Origin: an uncultured Actinomycetes bacterium
GTDB lineage: Bacteria > Actinomycetota > Actinomycetes > S36-B12
DNA length: 21,075 nt
Direction: 5' to 3'
NCBI GenBank assembly: GCA_937902285.1
Contig: CALGTB010000184.1
Span: forward strand, 1-21,075
Position 1 is the stretch's first letter. The number at the start of each line of letters is the position of its first letter. Shown here in pieces: positions 15,262-21,075 of the stretch. The notes under the pieces are model-generated. The model had not been told where the DNA came from and made no database searches. It saw only the letters and a list, made by a program, of their open reading frames with translations. A program made the translations under genes and the position numbers.

Positions 15262-16206
15262 ATGCCCACCCCCCTGCGCTGGACCTCCGACGACATGCCC
15301 GACCTCACCGGGCGGGTGGCGATCGTCACGGGCGCCAATTCGGGGATCGGCCTCCAGGCGGCCCGCCAGCTGGCCGCCCACGGCGCCGACGTCACGCTGG
15401 CCGTCCGCGACGTCGAGCGCGGGGAGACCGCGGCAGCCCTGATCCGCGGGTGGGCCCCCGGTTGCGCCGTCAGCGTGGGGCGGCTCGACCTGGCCGACCT
15501 CTCCTCGGTCCGGGCGTTCGCCGCCGAGTGGTCGGCGGCCCATCCCGGGGGCCTGGACCTGCTCGTCAACAACGCCGGGATCATGGCCGTGCCGCGCTTC
15601 GAGACGCCGGACGGCTTCGAGGGCCAGTTCGGCACCAACCACCTCGGCCACTTCGCCCTCACGGGGCTGCTGCTCCCCGCGCTCGTGGCCCGGCCCCGCT
15701 CACGCGTGGTGACGGTGTCGTCGCAGGCCCATCGCATGGGGAGGATGGACTTCGACGACATCATGGGCCGGCGGCGGTACCGCTCGTGGGGTGCTTACGG
15801 CCAGAGCAAGCTCTCCAACCTGCTCTTCACCAGCGAGCTGCAGCGGCGCCTCGACCTGTCTGGCGTCCCGCTGCTCGCCATGGCCGCCCACCCCGGCTGG
15901 GCATCGACCAACCTCCAGGCCGCGGGCCCGCGCATGCGCGGCCGGGGCTGGCAGCAGCAGTTCACCGACCTCGGCAACAGGGTCTTCGCCCAGTCGGCGG
16001 AGATGGGGGCGCTCCCGACGCTGTTCGCCGCGACCGCCCCGGGCCTGCCGGGCGACAGCTACGTAGGACCCGACGGCTTCATGGAGCAGCACGGCCACCC
16101 CCGCCTCGTCGGACGCTCCTCGGCGGCGAGGAACGCTGCGGATGCCCGCCGGCTGTGGGTCCTCAGCGAGGACCTGACCGGCGTGGCCTACCCGCTGGAG
16201 GCCTGA
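15262..16206 (+). CDS. short-chain dehydrogenase/reductase (retinol-dehydrogenase-like)
   Basis: A 314-residue NAD(P)-dependent oxidoreductase of the classical/extended SDR type. It has the cofactor loop TGANSGIG (23-30), AVRDVERGE after beta-2 (an Arg here usually means NADP preference), DLADLSSV, NNAG (103-106), the active-site SS (153-154) and YGQSK (Y179, K183). HPGWASTNLQ after the Tyr-Lys motif and the overall length fit the subgroup annotated as retinol or protochlorophyllide-type reductases in actinobacteria; the substrate is unknown. Its last 19 bp overlap the convergent metallo-hydrolase gene. It stands alone on the plus strand. Confidence 0.9.
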   Translation: MPTPLRWTSDDMPDLTGRVAIVTGANSGIGLQAARQLAAHGADVTLAVRDVERGETAAALIRGWAPGCAVSVGRLDLADLSSVRAFAAEWSAAHPGGLDLLVNNAGIMAVPRFETPDGFEGQFGTNHLGHFALTGLLLPALVARPRSRVVTVSSQAHRMGRMDFDDIMGRRRYRSWGAYGQSKLSNLLFTSELQRRLDLSGVPLLAMAAHPGWASTNLQAAGPRMRGRGWQQQFTDLGNRVFAQSAEMGALPTLFAATAPGLPGDSYVGPDGFMEQHGHPRLVGRSSAARNAADARRLWVLSEDLTGVAYPLEA

Positions 16207-16970
16207 GCCGCGGCCCGCCGCACGTTCGCCTCGTGCAGCTCGGCCATCTCGGGGTCGAGGATGCGCGGGTCATGCGACGGCCGCCCGGCGATCAGGTCGT
16301 CGAGGTAGCGCATGTCCGCGTCGTAGCGCTCCATGGGCCGACTCGTGGGCGTCCCGTGTCCCGGGATGGCCCATCGCGCCGAGGCCGCGGCGTCCCGCAG
16401 CCGCTCCAGGCCGGTCACGTAGCGCTCGAGGGTGACGTCGTCGTCCGCCGGCATCGGCAGCTCGACATCGCTGAGCATGTCCCCCGACACGAGGACGCCC
16501 CACTCCTCGACCAGCAGGGCGAGGTGGGCCGGGGCGTGCGCGTCATGCTCGATGCACAGGGCCGGCGGGCCGTCCCACGGCAGGTGCTCTCCCGGGAGGG
16601 CGCTCAGGCGTCCGGCGAGGTCGATGAGGTCGGGCGTGAGGTACGACGACAGCGGTTCGAGGAGCCGATCCCGCTCGGCGGCCAGGTGCGCGACCGTGCC
16701 CGCACTGCTCCAGCGCGCGGCTGGCCCGAGATCCGGGTGCCACATCACGTGGTCGTAGTGCTCATGGGTGGCCAGTCCCGCGACGCACCGCACCCCCAGG
16801 GCTGCCAGGTCGCGGGGAATCGCCGCCAGCTCGTCGGGGTCCCACGCCGGGTCGACGACGACGGCGCCGCCGGACCCGTCGAGCAGCACGGTCGACGTCG
16901 TGGAGTAGCGGCGCGAGGTGGCGACCCAGACCCCGTCCACCACGCGCTCAAGCCGAGTCGGTGACGCCAT
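16188..16970 (-). CDS. metallo-beta-lactamase-fold hydrolase
   Basis: A 260-residue MBL-fold protein. The metal ligands are readable: THEHYDHVMWH (H69, H71, D73, H74), HAPAH (H149), SGDML (D164) and PGHGTP (H205), a complete two-metal set. The fold begins with VVDPAWDPDELAAI (39-52). It has no signal peptide, so it is cytoplasmic. The family hydrolyses thioesters, lactones, phosphodiesters and more, and nothing here narrows it. The 3' end overlaps the short-chain dehydrogenase gene tail-to-tail. The ribosome site before the ATG at 16970 is weak. Confidence 0.88.
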   Translation of the reverse strand: MASPTRLERVVDGVWVATSRRYSTTSTVLLDGSGGAVVVDPAWDPDELAAIPRDLAALGVRCVAGLATHEHYDHVMWHPDLGPAARWSSAGTVAHLAAERDRLLEPLSSYLTPDLIDLAGRLSALPGEHLPWDGPPALCIEHDAHAPAHLALLVEEWGVLVSGDMLSDVELPMPADDDVTLERYVTGLERLRDAAASARWAIPGHGTPTSRPMERYDADMRYLDDLIAGRPSHDPRILDPEMAELHEANVRRAAAQASSG

Positions 16971-17009
16971 GCCGCGACGCTACTGCGGCGGAGGGGGCAG
17001 GCATGACGA

Positions 17010-17037
17010 AGGGGCCGCCCCCGAGGGAACGGCCCCT
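17010..17037 (-). terminator. hairpin terminator after tRNA-Tyr
   Basis: GGGGCCG (17011-17017) pairs with CGGCCCC (17030-17036), extended by one A-T pair on the outside, around a 12-nt loop. It lies 7 bp past the 3' end of tRNA-Tyr on the minus strand and upstream of the metallo-hydrolase gene. There is no U-tract. Confidence 0.55.
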
Positions 17038-17043
17038 AGCGCG

Positions 17044-17125
17044 TGGCAGGTGAAGGATTCGAACCTTCGAAGGCTAAGCCGACGGATTTACAGTCCGCTC
17101 CCATTGGCCACTCGGGCAACCTGCC
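17044..17125 (-). tRNA. tRNA-Tyr (GTA)
   Basis: An 82-nt class II tRNA on the minus strand. The acceptor GGCAGGT pairs with ACCTGCC, with an A discriminator. It has anticodon GTA at 17089-17091 in a CTGTAAA loop, a long variable arm (GTCGGCTTAGCCTTC region), and a T arm GAAGG-TTCGAAT-CCTTC. Upstream on the minus strand TATCCT (17140-17145) is a reasonable -10; no good -35 is seen. The flavoprotein gene diverges 51 bp away. Confidence 0.97.
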
Positions 17126-17176
17126 GTGGTGCATCGAGAAGGATACACACGGCCGTCGGGCCGCCAGAATGGCGGC

Positions 17177-19246
17177 GTGACGACGTCGCCCGCCCCGAGC
17201 ATGGACCAACGGCACGCGATCCTGTTCGAGCCCGTACGGATCGGCCCCAAGGTCCTGCCGAACCGCTTCTATCAGGTGCCGCACGCCACCGGGTTCGGCA
17301 CCGGCCGGCCGCACGCGCAGGCGGCCTTCCGTGCCATCAAGGCCGAGGGCGGCTGGGGCGGCGTCTGCGTCGAGTACTCACCCGTGTCCTGGGACTCCGA
17401 CGAGGCGCCCTACATCGCCGCCTACCTGCGCGATCAGCGTGACGCCGACGCGCTCCGGCTCACGGTCGACGCCGTGCACGCGCACGGAGCACTCGCCGGC
17501 GTCGAGCTCTACCACGGTGGAGCGAGCAGCAGCAACGTCGCGACCCGGACGACGCGCATGGCACCGAGCCAGGAGGCCGCCGCGATCCGGTGGGGGTCGA
17601 TGGCCAGGACCATGTCGCTCGACGACATCGAGCGGGTGCAGCGGGACTTCGTCACCGCCGCCGTCCGCGCCCGCGACGTCGGCGCCGACATCGTCTATGT
17701 CTACGGAGCCCACGGCTACCTGCTGACCCAGTTCCTCTCCACGGCCACCAACCAGCGCACGGACGCCTACGGCGGCTCGCTGGCCAACCGCGCACGATTC
17801 CACGCCGAGACGCTTGAGCGGGTGCGCGAGGCGATCGGCGACGACTGCGCGATCGCCACCCGGATCTGCATCGACGGCCGCGACGGCGTGCCCGGGGTCC
17901 ACGTCGACGACATGCTCGAGTTCGTGCGACTGGTCGATCCGCTCGTCGACCTGTTCGACGTGATCGTCGGGTCGTGGCCCGAGGACTCCGGCACGTCGCG
18001 CTACTACCCCGAGGGCCATCAGCTGCCGTGGTCGTCGCGCGTCCGGGAGGCGACGAGCACGCCGATCGTCGGCGTGGGCCGGTACACGAACCCCGACCAG
18101 ATGGCCCAGGTCATCCGGTCGGGCGCCTTCGACCTGATCGGGGCGGCCAGACCGGCGATCGCCGATCCGTTCCTCCCCCGCAAGGTCGCCGAGGGCCGCC
18201 TGTCCGACATCCGTGAGTGCACCGGGGCCAATGTCTGCATCCTGCGCGAGGAGGGCTTCGGGCAGATCGGCTGCGTCCAGAACGCCACCGCGGGCGAGGA
18301 GTTCCGCCGCGGGTGGCACCCGGAGCAGGTCCCGCCCGCAGTCGATCCGGATCTGTCCGTGCTGGTGGTCGGGGCCGGACCGGCGGGCATGGAGTGCGCA
18401 CTGGTGCTCGGCCGTCGCGGGTTCCACGCGGTGCACCTCGTCGACCAGGGGTCGCAGCTCGGCGGTCGTCTCACCTGGACCCGGGCGCTGCCGACCCTCG
18501 GCGACTGGGGCCGGATCACCGACTGGCGCGCGACGCAGCTCGCGGACCTCCCCAACGTCGAGGTGATCACCGGGCGCCGGCTGACCACGGCCGACGTGCT
18601 CGACTACGGGGCCGACATCGTGGTCGTGGCGACCGGCAGCCACTGGTCGGCCGCGGGCGACCAGCCGGGGCATGCACCCGGCATCGCCGGAGCCGTGGAC
18701 TGCCTGACGCCCGAGTCGGTCATGGCCGGCGCGCGGCCGCGGGGACGCACGGTCGTCGTCTACGACTGCGACGGCTACTACGTGGCTCCCGGCATTGCTG
18801 AGCTGCTCGTCAGCGAGGGCTACGCGGTGCACCTGGTCACGACCCACGCCACCGTGTCGCCGCTGTCCGACGGAACGCTCGAGGGCCCGATGCTGCGCCA
18901 GCACCTCCACGACGTCGGCGTCACGATGCACACCGGCGTGACGCTGACGGAGTGGACGGAGCTCGGCGCCTCGGGGCGCACGCAGTTCGGCGACCCCGTC
19001 ACCGTGGCGGCGGACGACCTCGTGCTCGTCACCCGGCAGGTGGCCGACGACGACCTGCATCGCGAACTGCTCGCGGACCCGACGGCACTGCGGGAGGCGG
19101 GCATCCGGGCCGTGCACCTGATCGGCGACGCGGCGTCGCCCCGGTGGATCTCGGAGGCGGTCTTCGACGGCCACCGGCTGGCGCGCGAGATCGACTCGGC
19201 CGACCCGTCGGTGCCGCTGCCCATGCTGCGGGAGCCGCCCGCCTGA
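17177..19246 (+). CDS. trimethylamine/histamine-dehydrogenase-like flavoprotein (OYE barrel plus FAD/NAD domain)
   Basis: A 689-residue oxidoreductase that follows the trimethylamine dehydrogenase pattern throughout. It has an FMN barrel (ILFEPVRIGPK...NRFYQVPH, KAEGGW, YVYGAHGYL.TQFL), a cysteine-cluster region (348-366), then a pyridine-nucleotide-disulfide-type half (VLVVGAGPAGMECALVLGRRG, LIGDAASPRWISEA). The catalytic Tyr and His of YVYGAH and the substrate-bowl Tyr67 and Trp267 are kept. Three family residues are changed: the Cys that covalently binds FMN is Ala37 (VPHATG), the second Fe-S Cys is Ala351 (CTGANVC), and the bowl Trp after the cluster is Glu358. An amine substrate is therefore uncertain. 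The start is GTG 17177 or ATG 17201; neither has a good ribosome site, but a 6-bp dyad lies just before the GTG. Confidence 0.88.
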   Translation: MTTSPAPSMDQRHAILFEPVRIGPKVLPNRFYQVPHATGFGTGRPHAQAAFRAIKAEGGWGGVCVEYSPVSWDSDEAPYIAAYLRDQRDADALRLTVDAVHAHGALAGVELYHGGASSSNVATRTTRMAPSQEAAAIRWGSMARTMSLDDIERVQRDFVTAAVRARDVGADIVYVYGAHGYLLTQFLSTATNQRTDAYGGSLANRARFHAETLERVREAIGDDCAIATRICIDGRDGVPGVHVDDMLEFVRLVDPLVDLFDVIVGSWPEDSGTSRYYPEGHQLPWSSRVREATSTPIVGVGRYTNPDQMAQVIRSGAFDLIGAARPAIADPFLPRKVAEGRLSDIRECTGANVCILREEGFGQIGCVQNATAGEEFRRGWHPEQVPPAVDPDLSVLVVGAGPAGMECALVLGRRGFHAVHLVDQGSQLGGRLTWTRALPTLGDWGRITDWRATQLADLPNVEVITGRRLTTADVLDYGADIVVVATGSHWSAAGDQPGHAPGIAGAVDCLTPESVMAGARPRGRTVVVYDCDGYYVAPGIAELLVSEGYAVHLVTTHATVSPLSDGTLEGPMLRQHLHDVGVTMHTGVTLTEWTELGASGRTQFGDPVTVAADDLVLVTRQVADDDLHRELLADPTALREAGIRAVHLIGDAASPRWISEAVFDGHRLAREIDSADPSVPLPMLREPPA

Positions 19247-19291
19247 CACAATGGCGCCGACGCACAGGGCCCAGCAACGCATGGAGGACAC

Positions 19292-19783
19292 ATGGCTGAC
19301 AGCAGCTTCGACATCGTCTCGAAGGTCGACCGCCAGGAGGCGGACAACGCCCTCAACCAGGCCGCCAAGGAGCTCGCCCAGCGCTTCGACTTCAAGAACA
19401 CCGGCACGACGATCGAGTGGAAGGGCGAGCTCGGCGTCGAGATCACCTCGGGAACCGAGGAGCGCGCGAAGGCGGCCCTCGACGTCTTCCGCGAGAAGAT
19501 CATCAAGCGCGGCCTCAGCCTGAAGTCGTTCGAGGCGGAGGATCCCCGGTCGTCGGGCAAGGAGTACAAGATCACCGGCACGTTCAAGGCCGGCATCAGC
19601 CAGGAGCAGGCCAAGAAGATCGGCAAGCTGATCCGCGACGAGGGCCCCAAGAGCGTGAAGACCCAGGTCATGGGCGAGGAGCTGCGCGTCACGAGCAAGA
19701 GCCGCGACGACCTGCAGGCCGTCCAGGCCCTGGTCAAGGGCGCCGACCTGGACTTCGCCGTCCAGTTCGACAACTACCGCTAG
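19292..19783 (+). CDS. YajQ family cyclic-di-GMP/nucleotide-binding protein
   Basis: A 163-residue YajQ protein, full length. It begins SSFDIVSKVDRQEADNALNQ and carries the family features FDFKNTGTTIEWKG, TSGTEERAKAALDVFREKIIKRG, KEYKITGTFKAGISQEQAKKI and the C-terminal DLDFAVQFDNYR. YajQ binds nucleic acid or cyclic-di-GMP in the few species studied; its role in actinobacteria is not established. The ATG has GGAGGACAC directly upstream. Its TAG stop is inside the left arm of the palindromic element that follows. Confidence 0.95.
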   Translation: MADSSFDIVSKVDRQEADNALNQAAKELAQRFDFKNTGTTIEWKGELGVEITSGTEERAKAALDVFREKIIKRGLSLKSFEAEDPRSSGKEYKITGTFKAGISQEQAKKIGKLIRDEGPKSVKTQVMGEELRVTSKSRDDLQAVQALVKGADLDFAVQFDNYR

Positions 19784-19784
19784 C

Positions 19785-19853
19785 CCCCGATGCCTCGTCA
19801 CTTGTGGCGAGAAATCAGGTCTTAGAAGCGCCACAGCCGACGACGCATCGGGG
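19785..19853. repeat. palindromic element, copy 1 (69 bp)
   Basis: The left arm 19785-19809 and right arm 19829-19853 are inverted repeats (21 of 25 match) around a 19-nt centre. The symmetry runs on outside the arms: with a one-base bulge it includes the yajQ stop (19781-19783) and, on the other strand, the stop of the nuclease-fold gene (19854-19856). The left arm begins CCCCGATGCCTCGTCACT and ends GTGGCG. It may serve as a bidirectional terminator for the two convergent genes, but the length, the conserved centre edges (GAAA and AGAA) and the second copy at 20830 suggest a repeated element. Confidence 0.85.
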
Positions 19854-20735
19854 CTAGGTGAGGGCGCGGCGCGACCTCAGAGCAGCGCGCACCTTGGCGA
19901 TCGCGCGCTGCGGTATGCGCAGGTCGTCCGCGATCACCTCCACGACGTACCAGTCATGGGACCGCAGCAGGGTTCGCCGGGTCGCGTCGTAGCGCCGCTG
20001 CTCCTCGAGCCCGTGCACCTCCCCGTCGTACTCGATCGCGATCCGCCACTCCTCGTAGCCGAGGTCGCACCTCGCCAGGAACTGCCCCGCGTCGTCGCGG
20101 ATGACCAGGTTCACCGACGGCGCCGGAAGCCCGTCACCCAGCATGATCATGCGGAGCCGTGACTCCTGAGGGGACTCGGCCCCGGCATCGAGCAGGGGCG
20201 CCACGTAGCGAGCCTTGACCTTGCCCGTGTAGCGCAGGCGCCGTCGGATGACCCGCTGCAGCTCGTCCGGGGTCACCATCCACCGGCGCATCGCCGCGTC
20301 GCCCACGGCCGCGAGGTCAGCGATCGACAGGTGCGCGGCAAGGTCGACGAAGGTGCGGGCCGGCGATGTGCACGGCAGCCCCTCCACCTCCACGCGCTCC
20401 GCGGGCACGATGTCTGCCTGCCGCGCTCGCACCCCCTCCCGACGCGCCCGGGGCGCACCATCGGGCACCATGAGCCACACGGGCCCCTCCTCGAGGCGGA
20501 TCGGAATCGGCAGGCCCAGAAGCGTGGCCGCCGACGGGCCGCAGAAGACCGCGTCGTCGCGCGGCATCAGGGCCACGGCCTGCGTGCGCACGCCCATGGT
20601 CTGCGGGAGGTCGCGCGGAATCCGCAGTCCACGGCTCGGCATCGTGAACCTCGAGTGCCTCGCGCGGGATCGCGTCAGTCCGGCCCCGCCCTGCGCGTCC
20701 ACGCGGAAGGGAGCGCCGACCTCCTCCTCGTCCAT
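19854..20735 (-). CDS. DUF559/Vsr-like endonuclease-fold protein with AbiEi-like N-terminus
   Basis: A 293-residue protein of a family common in actinobacteria. The N-terminal part (FRVDAQGGAGLTRSRARHSRF...SRGLRIP) resembles the winged-helix start of AbiEi-type antitoxin-domain proteins; then comes DDAVFCGPSAATLLGLPIP. The C-terminal part, from about 187, is DUF559/Vsr-like: ESRLR (Glu191), RCDLGYEEWRIAIEYDGEVH (Asp224, Glu235, Asp237, His241) and RRYDATRRTLLRSHDWYVVEV. The acidic set matches a PD-(D/E)xK nuclease core, but nuclease activity is inferred, not known. The ATG at 20735 has no ribosome site, so the mRNA may be leaderless. It is flanked on both sides by the 69-bp palindrome. Confidence 0.85.
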   Translation of the reverse strand: MDEEEVGAPFRVDAQGGAGLTRSRARHSRFTMPSRGLRIPRDLPQTMGVRTQAVALMPRDDAVFCGPSAATLLGLPIPIRLEEGPVWLMVPDGAPRARREGVRARQADIVPAERVEVEGLPCTSPARTFVDLAAHLSIADLAAVGDAAMRRWMVTPDELQRVIRRRLRYTGKVKARYVAPLLDAGAESPQESRLRMIMLGDGLPAPSVNLVIRDDAGQFLARCDLGYEEWRIAIEYDGEVHGLEEQRRYDATRRTLLRSHDWYVVEVIADDLRIPQRAIAKVRAALRSRRALT

Positions 20736-20829
20736 GGCCGAACGGTGGCGCAGGTCGCAGCGTCACGGTGAGGCCGAACTCGCGCTGGGGATGCCAGCCC
20801 GCGCGGCACGCGCCGGTGTGGACGACCAG

Positions 20830-20898
20830 CCCCGATGGCTCGTCACTCGTGGCGGGAAAAGCCCCTCCAGAATCGCCACGAGTGACGAGGCATCGGGG
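20830..20898. repeat. palindromic element, copy 2 (69 bp)
   Basis: The left arm 20830-20854 and right arm 20874-20898 are inverted repeats with 24 of 25 matches around a 19-nt centre. The left arm differs from that of copy 1 at two positions, and the reverse complement of the right arm differs from it at one. The centre keeps GGAAA at its left and AGAA at its right, as in copy 1, while the middle differs. It lies 94 bp upstream of the nuclease-fold gene and 12 bp after the stop of the NuoI-like gene, where it may also terminate transcription. The remaining 20736-20829 shows nothing recognisable. Confidence 0.9.
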
Positions 20899-20909
20899 TT
20901 GAGGGGTGG

Positions 20910-21075
20910 TCAGGGGAGCCAGGACTCCAGCCGCTCGATGCCCTGCTGGAGCCCGGCACGGTCGGCGGCGCTGTAGTCGAACGCGGGACTCCAGTGCAGC
21001 GCGTCGAACGGGCAGACGTCCACGCAGATGCCGCAGTACATGCACAGCCCGTAGTCGATCGCGAACGCATCGAGC
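20910..21075 (-). CDS. NuoI-like 4Fe-4S ferredoxin-type protein, C-terminal part (runs off the window)
   Basis: An open frame entering from the window edge and ending in TGA at 20910-20912. It reads LDAFAIDYGLCMYCGICVDV, then CPFDALHWSPAFDY and a final GIERLESWLP. The CxxCxxCxxxCP motif binds a 4Fe-4S cluster. The IDYG.CMYCGIC..VCPFDA.HWSP pattern matches the second cluster region of NADH-quinone oxidoreductase subunit I proteins, so a NuoI-like electron-transfer role is likely; a stand-alone ferredoxin is possible. The N-terminus, with any first cluster, lies outside. It needs about 55 codons in this window and no start is visible. Confidence 0.75.
   Translation of the reverse strand, partial: LDAFAIDYGLCMYCGICVDVCPFDALHWSPAFDYSAADRAGLQQGIERLESWLP

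Noticed and set aside
17378..19834. An 818-codon open frame on the minus strand, opposite the flavoprotein and YajQ
   Set aside because: Shadow of two genes with clear motifs; its own translation shows no domain and crosses the end of yajQ.
19785..20898. A CRISPR array made of the two palindromes
   Set aside because: Only two copies, about 1 kb apart, palindromic and separated by a gene; there is no regular spacing and no cas gene.
19785..20898. A standard insertion sequence with terminal inverted repeats
   Set aside because: The encoded protein has no transposase features, each end is itself a palindrome, and I see no target-site duplication beside them.

Overview
The window is strongly GC-rich, with dense genes, frequent GTG starts and 4-nt ATGA gene overlaps. 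Its core is a conserved actinobacterial block, read right to left on the minus strand: tRNA-Thr, tRNA-Met, rpmG, hadA, hadB, a glycosyltransferase-like gene and murB, then tRNA-Trp, secE, nusG, rplK and rplA. This order, with two MaoC dehydratases and no third had gene, points to a non-mycolate actinobacterium. Nocardioidaceae (Nocardioides or Aeromicrobium type) is my best guess. The placement is inferred from gene content and order, not from a search.

Layout. 1-7004 (minus): one uptake operon for a branched-chain-amino-acid-type (HAAT) ABC transporter, livG-livF-livH-livM-substrate-binding protein, followed directly by a secreted serine alpha/beta hydrolase. 7226-9785 (minus): tRNA-Trp, secE, nusG, rplK and rplA, ending in a strong hairpin terminator. 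9917-11813 (plus): a class I PLP aminotransferase and a PIG-L-type deacetylase. 11841-15170 (minus): murB, a CysS-tail/glycosyltransferase-like fusion, hadB, hadA, rpmG, tRNA-Met and tRNA-Thr. 15262-16206 (plus): a short-chain dehydrogenase, whose end overlaps a convergent metallo-beta-lactamase-fold hydrolase (16188-16970, minus). 17044-17125 (minus): tRNA-Tyr. 17177-19783 (plus): a trimethylamine-dehydrogenase-like flavoprotein and a YajQ-family protein. 19854-20735 (minus): a DUF559/Vsr-like nuclease-fold protein with an AbiEi-like N-terminus. 20910-end (minus): the C-terminus of a NuoI-like ferredoxin.

How the genes work together. The left operon looks like a scavenging unit: an exported hydrolase, an exported binding protein, two permeases and two ATPases. 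The middle supplies transcription and translation parts (NusG, L11, L1, L33, tRNAs), protein export (SecE), cell-wall precursor synthesis (MurB) and a fatty-acid-type dehydratase pair (HadAB). The right part is metabolic and accessory.

The most unusual structure is at the right. Two 69-bp imperfect palindromes of identical architecture (25-nt arm, 19-nt centre, 25-nt arm), with nearly the same arm sequence, flank the DUF559 gene at 19785-19853 and 20830-20898. This palindrome/nuclease/palindrome arrangement is the best candidate here for an undescribed element. Other notable points are the flavoprotein that has lost both the FMN-linking Cys and one Fe-S Cys of its family, a roughly 125-residue acidic repeat-bearing insert in LivM, and the CysS-tail fusion. 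There is no gene-free stretch longer than 300 bp. The longest, 7005-7225, holds a terminator and a candidate promoter.
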